This document shows, one piece after another, positions 1-9,120 of a stretch of 31,174 nt of DNA. Origin of the DNA: CAVSUR01 sp052143655 (lineage in GTDB: Bacteria > Actinomycetota > Actinomycetes > Streptosporangiales > Streptosporangiaceae); assembly GCA_052143655.1 (NCBI GenBank), contig JBKQSL010000159.1, forward strand, positions 1 to 31,174, given 5' to 3'. How positions within the stretch are numbered: position 1 is the stretch's first letter; each line of letters opens with the position of its first letter. The notes beneath the pieces are model-generated. The model searched no databases. It was not told the DNA's origin and saw nothing but the letters and a program-made list of their open reading frames with translations. A program made the position numbers and the translations under genes.

Positions 1-85
1 GTGCACTTCTGGTTCTCAGCCAGCGCTGCGCCAATCGACAGCCGGCGCTGAGGTTAGCCGCGGCCGAGCGGGTAAGCGGAGGGGC

Positions 86-1084
86 ATGTTTCTCGCGGTC
101 ACCCTGCTCGCGGCGCTGCTGACCGGCGTCGGCTTCGTGCTGCAGCAGCGCGCCGCGGAAGAGGTGCCGAAGACTCATTTCCTGCACCTGCGGCTGATCC
201 TGGAGCTGCTGCGAAAACCACGCTGGCTGGCCGGGATGGCGGCCATGGTCGGGGGCGAGCTGCTGTCCGCATGGGGAGTCGGCCACGTCAACCTGTCCCT
301 GGCTGAGCCGCTGCTCACGTCCAGCATGCTGTTCGCGCTGATCCTGGCAGTGCCGTTGTCCGGCGAACCGCTGCGGCGCTCGGAGATCGCCGGCGCGCTG
401 CTGCTCGGCGCCGGCGTCACCGTGCTGTCACTGGCGCAGACCGTGCAGACCGGGCCGGTGCTGCGCTTCGGCTCGCCCGGGTACTGGTGGGCGGCCGCGG
501 TGATCGCGGTGATCGCGGCAGGCTTCGTGCAGCTGGGCCGCCGGGCCGCCGGCAACCAGCGGGCGATCTGGACCGGAGCGGGCTGCGGGCTGCTGTTCGG
601 CATCTCCGACGCGCTGACCCGCACTACCGTGCAGACCCTGGATGGCGCCCACATCCTGTCGCTGCTGACCAGCTGGCCGGCGTACTCGGTGGCCGCCGCG
701 TCGGTCATCGGAATCTGGCTGATGGAAAGCGCGTTCAACGCCGGGCCGCTGCACGCCTCATTGCCTGCGATTACGGCGGGCGAGCCGATCGCCGGAATGG
801 CGCTCGGCGTGGTCGTCTTCGGCGACAAGGTGCCCGTCTCCCCCGCCTGGCTGGGCCTGCAGGCGGCCGGGCTGGCCGCCATGATCATCGGTGTCGTGGT
901 GGTCGCGCGAGCCCCCCGCTTCGCGGACCTGCGCCGGGTGGTGCCGCATCAGCACCGGGACAGCCGGGCTCAGCCGCCGCCAGCCGCGCCGGGGGAGGCC
1001 CGGGCGAAGGCCGCACCGCCGGCAGCCCAGGGCCGCCGCCTGGCCGCCCACCGGCCCGGTCCCGAAGCTGGCTCGGGCCGCTAG
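86..1084 (+). CDS. DMT (EamA-like) family membrane transporter
   Basis: A 332-residue polytopic membrane protein. About residues 1-290 form a run of hydrophobic helices separated by short polar loops (for example LLAALLTGVGFVLQQRAA at the N-terminus and a Gly/Val/Ile-rich last helix near 270-288). This is the arrangement of the drug/metabolite transporter superfamily, in which a five-helix unit is duplicated. The sequence around 70-95 (SLAEPLLTSSMLFALIL) and the similar helix near 230-245 (ITAGEPIAGMALGVVVF) fit the two repeats. The final 40 or so residues are a Pro/Ala/Arg-rich cytoplasmic tail. The ATG start is supported by GGAGGGG about 5 nt upstream. The substrate cannot be read from the sequence. 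It stands alone, upstream of the kinase gene, and probably has its own promoter before base 86. Confidence 0.85.
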   Translation: MFLAVTLLAALLTGVGFVLQQRAAEEVPKTHFLHLRLILELLRKPRWLAGMAAMVGGELLSAWGVGHVNLSLAEPLLTSSMLFALILAVPLSGEPLRRSEIAGALLLGAGVTVLSLAQTVQTGPVLRFGSPGYWWAAAVIAVIAAGFVQLGRRAAGNQRAIWTGAGCGLLFGISDALTRTTVQTLDGAHILSLLTSWPAYSVAAASVIGIWLMESAFNAGPLHASLPAITAGEPIAGMALGVVVFGDKVPVSPAWLGLQAAGLAAMIIGVVVVARAPRFADLRRVVPHQHRDSRAQPPPAAPGEARAKAAPPAAQGRRLAAHRPGPEAGSGR

Positions 1085-1261
1085 CCGGCGGGTCGGCGGG
1101 GCCCGGCCGGGTCAGCGCGGATTGCTGCAGGTGCGGCCCCTGGTGCGAACCCGCGGGCGGGCCTGCTGCGCCGCGACCGCGCCGGCTGCCCGGATCAGCA
1201 CGCGAGCGCGGCAGATGCCCGGTTTGATCCCATTGGCCCGGCGCGGGAGCCGTGCCGGGTC

Positions 1262-1267
1262 TAAGCT
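1262..1267 (+). promoter_or_regulatory. Predicted -10 element (TAAGCT) of a leaderless promoter for the kinase gene
   Basis: TAAGCT matches the actinobacterial TANNNT -10 consensus and lies 7 nt before the GTG at 1275, with no Shine-Dalgarno sequence between. That spacing would start transcription at or next to the start codon. It therefore supports both a leaderless message and the choice of GTG 1275 over upstream in-frame starts. Confidence 0.5.
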
Positions 1268-1274
1268 GCGCTCC

Positions 1275-2849
<1,575 letters not shown>

Positions 2850-2884
2850 ACCGGGCAGCGTGTTGCGGGGCCGCGGCGGCCGGC

Positions 2885-3703
2885 TCACATGTCCTGGCCG
2901 CCGTTCACCGCCCACATCTGCCCGGTGATGAAAGATGACTCGTCCGCCGCCAGGAACGCGACTACCCGTGCGACCTCCTGCGGCGTGCCCAGACGGCCGA
3001 CCGGGATCTGGGCCCGGACCCGGTCCAGCGCCTTCTCCGGCATCGCGGCCACCATGTCGGTGGCGATGAAGCCGGGCGTAACACAGTTGACAGTGAGGCC
3101 GACACCCTCGGACGGATTGTGCCCGGCCCGGCCGAGCAGGTAGATCACCTCCCTGGCCAGCGACTTGGTCAGGCCGAACAGGCCCGACTTGGACGCCGCG
3201 TAGTTGACCTGGCCGACGTTGCCGGTCTCGCCGATGATCGACGACACGTTGATGATCCGGCCGTTGCCGCGCTCGATCATGTGCCCGAGGGCCGCCTGCG
3301 CGGCGAAGAACGCCCCGGACAGGTTGATGTCCAGGACGTGGTTCCAGTCGTCGTCGGTCAGCTTGTGCGAGACCTTGTCCCGGGTGATGCCGGCGTTGTT
3401 CACCAGGATGTCGAGCCGCCCGTGCTGGTCAAGGACCTCGCGGACCACCCGGCGGCAGTCATCGGCATGGCCGATGTTGCCGTCGTGCACGGTGAACTTG
3501 CTGCCCGGATGCTCGGATGCCATGTCGGCGGCGAACTTCTCGGCCACCTCATGGTTGTGGTGGTAGCCGGCTGCGATGGATGCGCCCTGGTCGGCCAGTG
3601 CCATGCTGATCGCGGCGCCGATGCCCCGGGTGCCGCCAGTCACGAATGCTACCCGGTGCGCAACCCCGCCTTTGCCGCTGTCTGTTTGCTGAGCAGCCGT
3701 CAC
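2885..3703 (-). CDS. Short-chain dehydrogenase, FabG/PhaB type (3-oxoacyl-ACP or acetoacetyl-CoA reductase)
   Basis: A 272-residue classical SDR. It has the cofactor motif TGGTRGIG (22-29), NNAG (102-105) and a catalytic Ser155, Tyr168 and Lys172 set in NVSS and YAASK, and it ends in the familiar GQMWAVNGGQDM. The close match to FabG and PhaB suggests NADPH-dependent reduction of a 3-oxoacyl thioester, either in fatty-acid elongation or polyhydroxyalkanoate synthesis; the sequence does not decide which. An extra loop of about 14 residues (about 188-203, including GRAGHNPSEG) sits before TVNCVTPGF, where most FabG proteins have a short turn. The GTG start has GAGG about 11 nt upstream. No phaA, phaC or other fab gene is nearby. 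Confidence 0.88.
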   Translation of the reverse strand: MTAAQQTDSGKGGVAHRVAFVTGGTRGIGAAISMALADQGASIAAGYHHNHEVAEKFAADMASEHPGSKFTVHDGNIGHADDCRRVVREVLDQHGRLDILVNNAGITRDKVSHKLTDDDWNHVLDINLSGAFFAAQAALGHMIERGNGRIINVSSIIGETGNVGQVNYAASKSGLFGLTKSLAREVIYLLGRAGHNPSEGVGLTVNCVTPGFIATDMVAAMPEKALDRVRAQIPVGRLGTPQEVARVVAFLAADESSFITGQMWAVNGGQDM

Positions 3704-3855
3704 GAGCGGTTACCTCACTTCCTGGTGTTCCGCTGATATCACCAGGATCGCACTTCTCGTCGCCGGTGCCGGTGGGGGACCGGGTCTTGGGCAAGTCCGG
3801 CGCCCAGCTGATCCGCTGCGGCCGGGCCAGCCTGCCGATCCGGGCGCCGATGTGG

Positions 3856-3887
3856 TCGCGCGGGTGACCGCTCGCGCGGGTGGCCTG
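3856..3887. repeat. Imperfect 16-bp tandem duplication
   Basis: TCGCGCGGGTG occurs at 3856-3866 and again at 3872-3882, giving a 16-bp period in the 266-bp gap between the divergent reductase and serine hydrolase genes. The rest of this gap shows no other clear element except the predicted promoter at 3958-3963. Confidence 0.5.
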
Positions 3888-3957
3888 GCAGGGTCGGCCC
3901 GGCCGCCCGGCTGCTGCTCGCCCGCGCGGCCGCATCGGGCAGGTCAGCGGGACGACT

Positions 3958-3963
3958 TACGAT
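3958..3963 (+). promoter_or_regulatory. Predicted -10 element (TACGAT) of a leaderless promoter for the serine hydrolase
   Basis: TACGAT fits TANNNT and ends 6 nt before the ATG at 3970. No ribosome-binding sequence precedes the ATG. The geometry is that of leaderless actinobacterial genes and selects the ATG at 3970, which begins a normal signal peptide, over the longer open frame starting at 3880. Confidence 0.5.
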
Positions 3964-3969
3964 GAAGCG

Positions 3970-5142
3970 ATGAAACGCCTGCCCGTGGTGGTTACCCTCT
4001 GGGCGGTCGTGACGGGGAGCTGCCTGCTAGCCGCGATTGTGCTCGCGCCTGCGGGCGCAGGTGCCGATGCCAGCTTCGCCGTCTCGTCCGCGCAACTGCA
4101 GCGCACCTTGCACCGGCTGGTCACGATGCCGTCCGGGCCGCCGGGGGTCATCGTGATCGTCCGGCACGGCGAGCGCCGCGCCGTCTACCAGGCCGGCACC
4201 GCGAGCCTGGCCCGGGCGCGCAAGCTGTCGGTGGACGACCATGCCCGGCTGGCCAGTTTCTCCAAGGCATACAGCGGTGCCGTCGCGCTGAGCCTGGTCA
4301 GCCGGGGCAAGCTGCGGCTGACGCAGACGATCGGCCGGCTGCTGCCCAGCCTGCCCCGGGCCTGGCACCAGGTGACACTGGCTGAGCTGCTGCAGCACCG
4401 CAGCGGCCTGCCGGACTTCACCGCCAGCAAAGGGCTGGCCCGGCGGCTGCGGCGGGCGCCGCGCAGGCCGATCGGGCCGCGCAAGCTGCTGCGCTTCGTC
4501 TGGCACGAGCCGCTGCAGTTCCGGCCGGGCACCCGCTACGCCTACGACAACACTGACAACATCGTGGTGGCGATGATGGCCCGCGCGGCGGCCGGCCGCG
4601 GGTACCAGGCGCTGCTGCGCTCGCTGGTGTACCGGCCTGCCGGTCTGCGGCAGACCAGCCTGCCGTCCGGTGCCCGGCTGCCGAAGCCATACCTGCACGG
4701 GTACGTCACCGCGTCCGGGCACCGGCCGCAGGACGTCAGCCAGAGTTTCGCCGCCTCGCTGGCCTGGGCGGCCGGCGGCATGGTGTCCACCCCGTCCAAC
4801 ACCGCCGCGTTCATCCGCGCCTACCTGGCGGACCGGTTCTTCTCCGCCCGGGTCCAGGCGGCACAGCTGCGGTTCGTCCCGGGCAGCTCGCAGCCGCCGG
4901 GGCCGGGCGTGAACTCCGCAGGGCTGGCCATCTTCCGGTACGCCACCCGCTGCGGCACCGTCTACGGCCACACCGGGAACATCCCCGGCTATACCCAGTT
5001 CGCCGCGGCCACCCGTGGCGGCGCCGACTCGGCCACCGTCACCGCCACCGAGCAGATCAGCCAGTCCGTGCAGCCGAAGGTGCTGGCCGAGCTGCGGCAG
5101 GCCGAGCTGCAGGCGGTGTGCGCGGCACTGGCCTCGCACTAG
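3970..5142 (+). CDS. Exported serine hydrolase, class C beta-lactamase / D-Ala-D-Ala carboxypeptidase fold
   Basis: A 390-residue protein with a signal peptide (MKRL, a hydrophobic core at about 5-26, then Ala-rich to about residue 34). The mature part carries the three active-site motifs of penicillin-binding-like serine hydrolases (Pfam Beta-lactamase): SFSK (96-99; nucleophile Ser96, Lys99), YDN (192-194) and HTG (334-336, in place of KTG). HTG is usual in the esterase and peptidase-like members, so antibiotic hydrolysis is not implied. The protein most likely acts outside the membrane on peptidoglycan peptides or small esters and amides. It is a single gene, divergent from the reductase. 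Confidence 0.88.
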   Translation: MKRLPVVVTLWAVVTGSCLLAAIVLAPAGAGADASFAVSSAQLQRTLHRLVTMPSGPPGVIVIVRHGERRAVYQAGTASLARARKLSVDDHARLASFSKAYSGAVALSLVSRGKLRLTQTIGRLLPSLPRAWHQVTLAELLQHRSGLPDFTASKGLARRLRRAPRRPIGPRKLLRFVWHEPLQFRPGTRYAYDNTDNIVVAMMARAAAGRGYQALLRSLVYRPAGLRQTSLPSGARLPKPYLHGYVTASGHRPQDVSQSFAASLAWAAGGMVSTPSNTAAFIRAYLADRFFSARVQAAQLRFVPGSSQPPGPGVNSAGLAIFRYATRCGTVYGHTGNIPGYTQFAAATRGGADSATVTATEQISQSVQPKVLAELRQAELQAVCAALASH

Positions 5143-5152
5143 CCGCAGCGGC

Positions 5153-5168
5153 GGCAGGCTAGCCTGCC
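5153..5168. terminator. Short GC-rich hairpin after the serine hydrolase gene
   Basis: GGCAGGCTAGCCTGCC is a perfect 16-bp palindrome (stem GGCAGG, loop CTAG) starting 11 nt after the stop codon. It has no T-run, so it would be at best a weak, L-shaped actinobacterial-type terminator. The remainder of 5169-5268 shows nothing recognisable. Confidence 0.35.
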
Positions 5169-5268
5169 CGGAGGCGAGGGATACCTCACCGCGACCTCCA
5201 TCGATATCTCGGGGGCAGCGGGGCCCGCTGCTGAGCTGGGGGTCCCCGCGGCACGATGGGCGGGCGGC

Positions 5269-5523
5269 TTACCGCAGCAGGCGGAGGATTACGGCGTAGC
5301 AGGCCAGCGCGCCGAAGCAGAGCAGGGCCATCAGCAGCGACGACAGGTTGTCGCTGAAATCGAGGAAGCTGGCGCCATTGAATCCGGCCCCGATGACCAG
5401 CAGCGCGGCCAGGACCGCTAGCGCTGCCGCCGGCCGCCGGGCGGTCCGCAGGCAGCCGATCGCGACTGCGAGCACGACGATGACCAGCCCCAGCCCGAGT
5501 CCGGCGTGCACGGCCAGCGGCAC
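5269..5523 (-). pseudogene. Small membrane protein, probably 5'-truncated remnant
   Basis: The frame from GTG 5523 encodes 84 residues with three hydrophobic helices (about 6-26, 31-48 and 60-82) and the loop GAGFNGASFLDFSDNLSS. The same frame stays open upstream and reads YRSVAWALGHGA immediately before this GTG, which looks like genuine protein sequence. However, no ATG, GTG or TTG is available there: the codon before GYPG is ATA, and further up is low-complexity Arg/Ala/Gly sequence back to the stop codon of the KdpD-like gene, which lies in the same frame. From memory, related actinobacterial four-helix proteins have one more N-terminal helix and a similar linker, so the 5' end appears lost. 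Function unknown. A short functional protein from GTG 5523 cannot be excluded. Confidence 0.5.
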
Positions 5524-5673
5524 AGCGCCGTGCCCGAGCGCCCAGGCGACGCTGCGGTAGGAGCCCGGGTAGCCTATGGCGGTCGCGCGGGCGGCGCCCC
5601 GTCCAGGCCGGCTCGCGCTACCCGGGCTGCTCGCGCGGTCCGTGCTGGCCCGCGCTAGCCGGGCTGGCTCGCC

Positions 5674-8067
5674 CTAGTCAGGCTGAGCGACGGGGCCGGG
5701 GGCCGACGGAGCGCGGGCGGCGGGCTGGCCGGGTGGCCTGCCCGCGGCCGCGGGCAGGGTGATCACCACGGTGCGGCCGCCGCCCGCGGGGTCCTCGCAG
5801 CGCAGGGTGCCGCCGATGGCCTCGGTGAGGTCCAGGGCCAGCCGGAGCGACAGGCTGTCGCCGTCACCGTCGGGGTACCAGGCGGTCCCGCGGTCGGCGA
5901 TCCGGATCTCGACGCGGTCCGCCTGGGCCGCCGCCGAGACGACGGGCGGGCACTTCGGCGGGCTGCGGTGCAGGGCGTCAGCCATCAGGCTGGTCAGGGT
6001 GCGGCTGAGCAGGTCGGCGTCGGCGATCACGTCAGGCAAGTCCTCGGGCAGGCGCAGGGCAACGTGGTGACCGCCGGGGCCCAGCTCGGCCACGGACACG
6101 GCGAGCACGTCGTCGAGCTCGACCGGCCGCAGGTAGGTCTCCACGGCGCCGACGTGCAGCCGGCTGAACTCACGCAGGTCGTCGACCAGGCGGCCGAGCC
6201 GGCGCACGGCGCGGCGGGCGGCCGTGATCAGCGCGGCCCGCTCGGCGGGGTCCTGCGCGGGACCGGCGCCGGCCAGGCTGACCAGGGACTGCTCGGCCAG
6301 CGCGAGCTGCTCCTGGGCGTCGCGGCTGGTCGCCGCGAGCACCGCCGCCCGGGCACGGCGCTCGGCCGCTCGCTCCTCCGCCCCGGCCTCGACCAGCTCC
6401 GCCCGGTGGCGGGCCAGCGCAGTGCCGACGCGCGCGGCGCACGCGCGCAGGACCCTCAGCTCGCCGGGGCTGAGCACCCGGCCGCGGCCGGCCAGCATCA
6501 GCGAGTCGCCCGCGGGCACGGCCACGTCGGCCGCCGGCCCCTCCGGCGGCTGCTCGCCGGCGCTGGCCACCACGTACCAGCGCGCCTGCGGCCGTGCGGC
6601 ATGCTGGTCACGCTCCAGCAGGCTGACCGCGGCCAGCCCGAACACCTGGCGCATCTCCTCCAGCAGCGCGGGCGCGCCGTGGCCGCGCAGCACGCTGGCC
6701 GCCAGCCGCGTCAGGACGGTGGCCTCCGCGCTCGCCTGCGCGGTGCGCGCCGCCTGCCGGGCGGCCCGCTGGACGGCCAGCGCGGCGGACACCGCGACGA
6801 GCACGGTGATGGCGAGGACCAGCACCTCCACCCGGCGGGCCAGGCTGACCGGCCACGGCGGCGGAATGAGGTAGAAAGCGGCCAGCAGTGCCGCGGCGAG
6901 CGCAGCCAGGGTCATCAGCAGGTACGGGATGCCGCGGGGCGGCGCGCCGGCCAGCGACCGGGCCAGGCTGGGCAGGTTCGGGCGGCGTCCGCCCTCCCGG
7001 CTGACATGGTGCACGTCGATCGCCCCGGACAGGTGAGTCACCCGGGTGCCGATGTCCTCGCCAGTGAGCAGCGCCAGCAGGCGGCCGCGGCGGCCGGTGC
7101 CGATGACCATCTGGGTGATGTTCTCGGCCTGCGCGAACTGCAGCAGGGCCTGGGCCACGTCGCTGCCCGGGATCTGCTGGTAGCTCGCGCCGAGTGAGAT
7201 CGCCAGGTCCCGGTGCGCCGCCAGGATCGCGGGCTCGCCGACGGCGGTGCCGTCATCGGGGGCGACGTGCGCGGCGATCAGGTCGCTGCCGGGCGTCTGC
7301 GCCGCGATCCTGGCCGCACGGCGGATGACCGCCTCCTCGCCCCGCACGCCCGCGACGCCGACCAGGATCCGCTCCCTGGTCTCCCAGGGCGCGGCGATGC
7401 CGTGCGCGGTCCGGTAGCGCTGCAGGCCCTCCTCGACCCGGTCGGCCAGCCACAGCATGGCCAGCTCGCGCAGCGCGGTGAGGTTGCCCGGCCGGAAGTA
7501 GTGGCTGAGCGCGGCCTCGATCCGGTCGGGCGGGTAGATGTTGCCGTGCACCATCCGCCGCCGCAGCGCCTCGGCGGTCATGTCCACCAGCTCGATCTGG
7601 TCGGCGCGGCGCGCCACCTCGTCGGGCAGCGTCTCGCGCTGCCGGGTGCCGGTGATCTGCGCGACGACGTCGTTGAGTGACTCCAGGTGCTGGACGTTCA
7701 GCGTGGTCACCACGTCCATGCCCGCTTCGAGCAGCTCGTCGACGTCCTGCCAGCGCTTGGCGTTCCGGCAGCCGGGCACGTTCGTGTGCGCAAGCTCGTC
7801 GACCAGCGCGACCTGCGGGCGCCGGGCCAGGATCGCGCCGGTGTCCATTTCGGTGAACTCGGCGCCCCGGTAGGACATGGCCCGGCGCGGCACCACCTCA
7901 AGGCTCTCGGCCATCTGCGCGGTCAGCCGCCGGCCATGCGTCTCGACCAGGCCGATCACCACGTCAGTGCCCCGGGCGTGACGGCGCTGGCCCTCCGCGA
8001 GCATCGCGCAGGACTTCCCGACCCCGGGCGCGGCGCCCAGGTAGATGCGCAGCTGCCCGCGGCTCAT
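5674..8067 (-). CDS. KdpD-like sensor protein with a degenerate histidine-kinase core
   Basis: A 797-residue protein. The N-terminal KdpD domain is intact: Walker A GAAPGVGKS (about 11-19) and the VDELAHTNVPG block near 90-100. A universal-stress-protein domain follows (about 240-360). The membrane part has only two clear helices (about 378-397 and 407-428) instead of the four usual in DUF4118, then a GAF-like segment. The kinase part is eroded. The H-box usually reads SHDLRTPL, but here it is SRDAQEQL, so the phospho-acceptor His is Arg582. The N-box is altered (SLMADALHRSPP). G1 reads IADRGTAW (723-730), and the following ATP-lid with GxGLGLA is largely deleted, although the last block (EAIGGTLRCEDPAGGGRTVVITLP) survives. 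Autophosphorylation is unlikely. No kdpFABC or kdpE genes are in the window. The ATG start lacks a good ribosome-binding sequence. Confidence 0.85.
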   Translation of the reverse strand: MSRGQLRIYLGAAPGVGKSCAMLAEGQRRHARGTDVVIGLVETHGRRLTAQMAESLEVVPRRAMSYRGAEFTEMDTGAILARRPQVALVDELAHTNVPGCRNAKRWQDVDELLEAGMDVVTTLNVQHLESLNDVVAQITGTRQRETLPDEVARRADQIELVDMTAEALRRRMVHGNIYPPDRIEAALSHYFRPGNLTALRELAMLWLADRVEEGLQRYRTAHGIAAPWETRERILVGVAGVRGEEAVIRRAARIAAQTPGSDLIAAHVAPDDGTAVGEPAILAAHRDLAISLGASYQQIPGSDVAQALLQFAQAENITQMVIGTGRRGRLLALLTGEDIGTRVTHLSGAIDVHHVSREGGRRPNLPSLARSLAGAPPRGIPYLLMTLAALAAALLAAFYLIPPPWPVSLARRVEVLVLAITVLVAVSAALAVQRAARQAARTAQASAEATVLTRLAASVLRGHGAPALLEEMRQVFGLAAVSLLERDQHAARPQARWYVVASAGEQPPEGPAADVAVPAGDSLMLAGRGRVLSPGELRVLRACAARVGTALARHRAELVEAGAEERAAERRARAAVLAATSRDAQEQLALAEQSLVSLAGAGPAQDPAERAALITAARRAVRRLGRLVDDLREFSRLHVGAVETYLRPVELDDVLAVSVAELGPGGHHVALRLPEDLPDVIADADLLSRTLTSLMADALHRSPPKCPPVVSAAAQADRVEIRIADRGTAWYPDGDGDSLSLRLALDLTEAIGGTLRCEDPAGGGRTVVITLPAAAGRPPGQPAARAPSAPGPVAQPD

Positions 8068-8156
8068 GCATCCAGCACAGCATCAGCGCGACCCGGGAGG
8101 TCAGGGTCCTACGGGCCGCAGCTCGGGGACCTCTGGCGCAAGCCCGAGCGCGGCCG

Positions 8157-9107
8157 TCAGCCGGGGGTAATCCAGGTGCCGGTCCGGCCGCGCAGCGCGG
8201 GCTCGATGTGCTCGGGGTCGGTGATCACCGCCTCGCCGCCGCCGTGGTCGAGGAACTCGATCACGGCCTGGATCTTGGGTGCCATGCTGCCGCGGGCGAA
8301 ATGGCCGCCCTCGGCCAGGTAGCGGCGCGCCTGGTCGACCGTGAGCTTGTCCAGCCAGGCCTGCTCGGGCGTTCCGTAGCGCAGCGCCACCTGCTGCACC
8401 GCGGTGGCGATCAGGAACAGGTCGGCGCCGAGGTTCTGCGCGAGCAGCGAGCAGGCCAGGTCCTTGTCGATGACCGCGGCCGCGCCCGCCAGGTCGCCGC
8501 GCTCGTCGGCCACCACCGGGATCCCGCCGCCGCCGACGGCGATCACCACCACCCCCGCGTCGACCAGCGTGCGGATCGCGGCCAGCTCGACGATGCGCAG
8601 CGGCCGCGGCGAGGCCACGACCCGGCGCCAGCCCCGGTTGGCGTCCTCCGCCACGGCCCATCCGTCGGCGTCCCGCCGCCGCTCCGCCTCCTGCTGGGTC
8701 ATGAACGAGCCGATCGGCTTGCTCGGCTGCCCGAACGCCGGGTCATCCCGGTCGACCTCGCACTGGGTGACGACGGCGGCGACCGGACGGCTGACGCCCC
8801 GGCGGCGCAGCTCGTTCTGCAGGTTCTGGGCGAGCGCGTAGCCGATCGCACCCTGGGTGTCGGCGCCGCACACGTCCAGCGGCACCTCGTGCAGCTCGCC
8901 GCGGGCCAGCTCGGACCGGCGCAGCACGAACCCGACCTGCGGGCCGTTGCCGTGCCCGACGATGACGTTCCAGCCCTGCTCGACCATCGTGGCTACGTGC
9001 AGCGTGGTCTCGTGCGCGGCCAGGTACTGGTCCCGCACGGTCTGGTGCGCCGGGTTCTTGATCAGCGAGTTGCCGCCGATGGCGATCACCGCGGTCCGGC
9101 CGGCCAT
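8157..9107 (-). CDS. arcC: Carbamate kinase
   Basis: 316 residues, the normal length for the family, in the amino-acid-kinase fold. It opens with AVIAIGGNSLI, followed by the family block GHGNGPQVG (about 51-59), a central AVGGGGIPVV and DKDLACSLLAQNLGAD. It catalyses reversible transfer of phosphate from carbamoyl phosphate to ADP, giving ATP, ammonia and CO2. It is the last gene of the left arm and starts 13 nt after the YgeW-like gene ends, with GAGGGGG ahead of the ATG. Its place beside two carbamoyltransferases, with no arginine deiminase gene, suggests that it burns carbamoyl phosphate made from heterocycle breakdown, as the carbamate kinases of allantoin and purine clusters do. The C-terminus is slightly shorter than in some relatives but complete. 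Confidence 0.92.
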   Translation of the reverse strand: MAGRTAVIAIGGNSLIKNPAHQTVRDQYLAAHETTLHVATMVEQGWNVIVGHGNGPQVGFVLRRSELARGELHEVPLDVCGADTQGAIGYALAQNLQNELRRRGVSRPVAAVVTQCEVDRDDPAFGQPSKPIGSFMTQQEAERRRDADGWAVAEDANRGWRRVVASPRPLRIVELAAIRTLVDAGVVVIAVGGGGIPVVADERGDLAGAAAVIDKDLACSLLAQNLGADLFLIATAVQQVALRYGTPEQAWLDKLTVDQARRYLAEGGHFARGSMAPKIQAVIEFLDHGGGEAVITDPEHIEPALRGRTGTWITPG

Positions 9108-9120
9108 GGCATCCCCCTCG

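Noticed and set aside
891..1274. Upstream extension of the kinase frame as the missing N-lobe, or an N-lobe hidden in another frame
   Set aside because: No Gly-rich loop or VAxK-like block is visible in any forward frame of 1085-1274, so the N-lobe is absent rather than frameshifted. The extension also overlaps the DMT gene.
3970..5142. Antibiotic-resistance beta-lactamase
   Set aside because: The third motif is HTG and the overall sequence fits the broad serine hydrolase/carboxypeptidase group; resistance cannot be claimed.
5524..5673. Low-complexity repeats of CCGGGCTG/GCTCGCGC type as a mobile-element end
   Set aside because: No inverted terminal repeats, target-site duplication or transposase is visible; it looks like ordinary GC-rich degenerate repeat.
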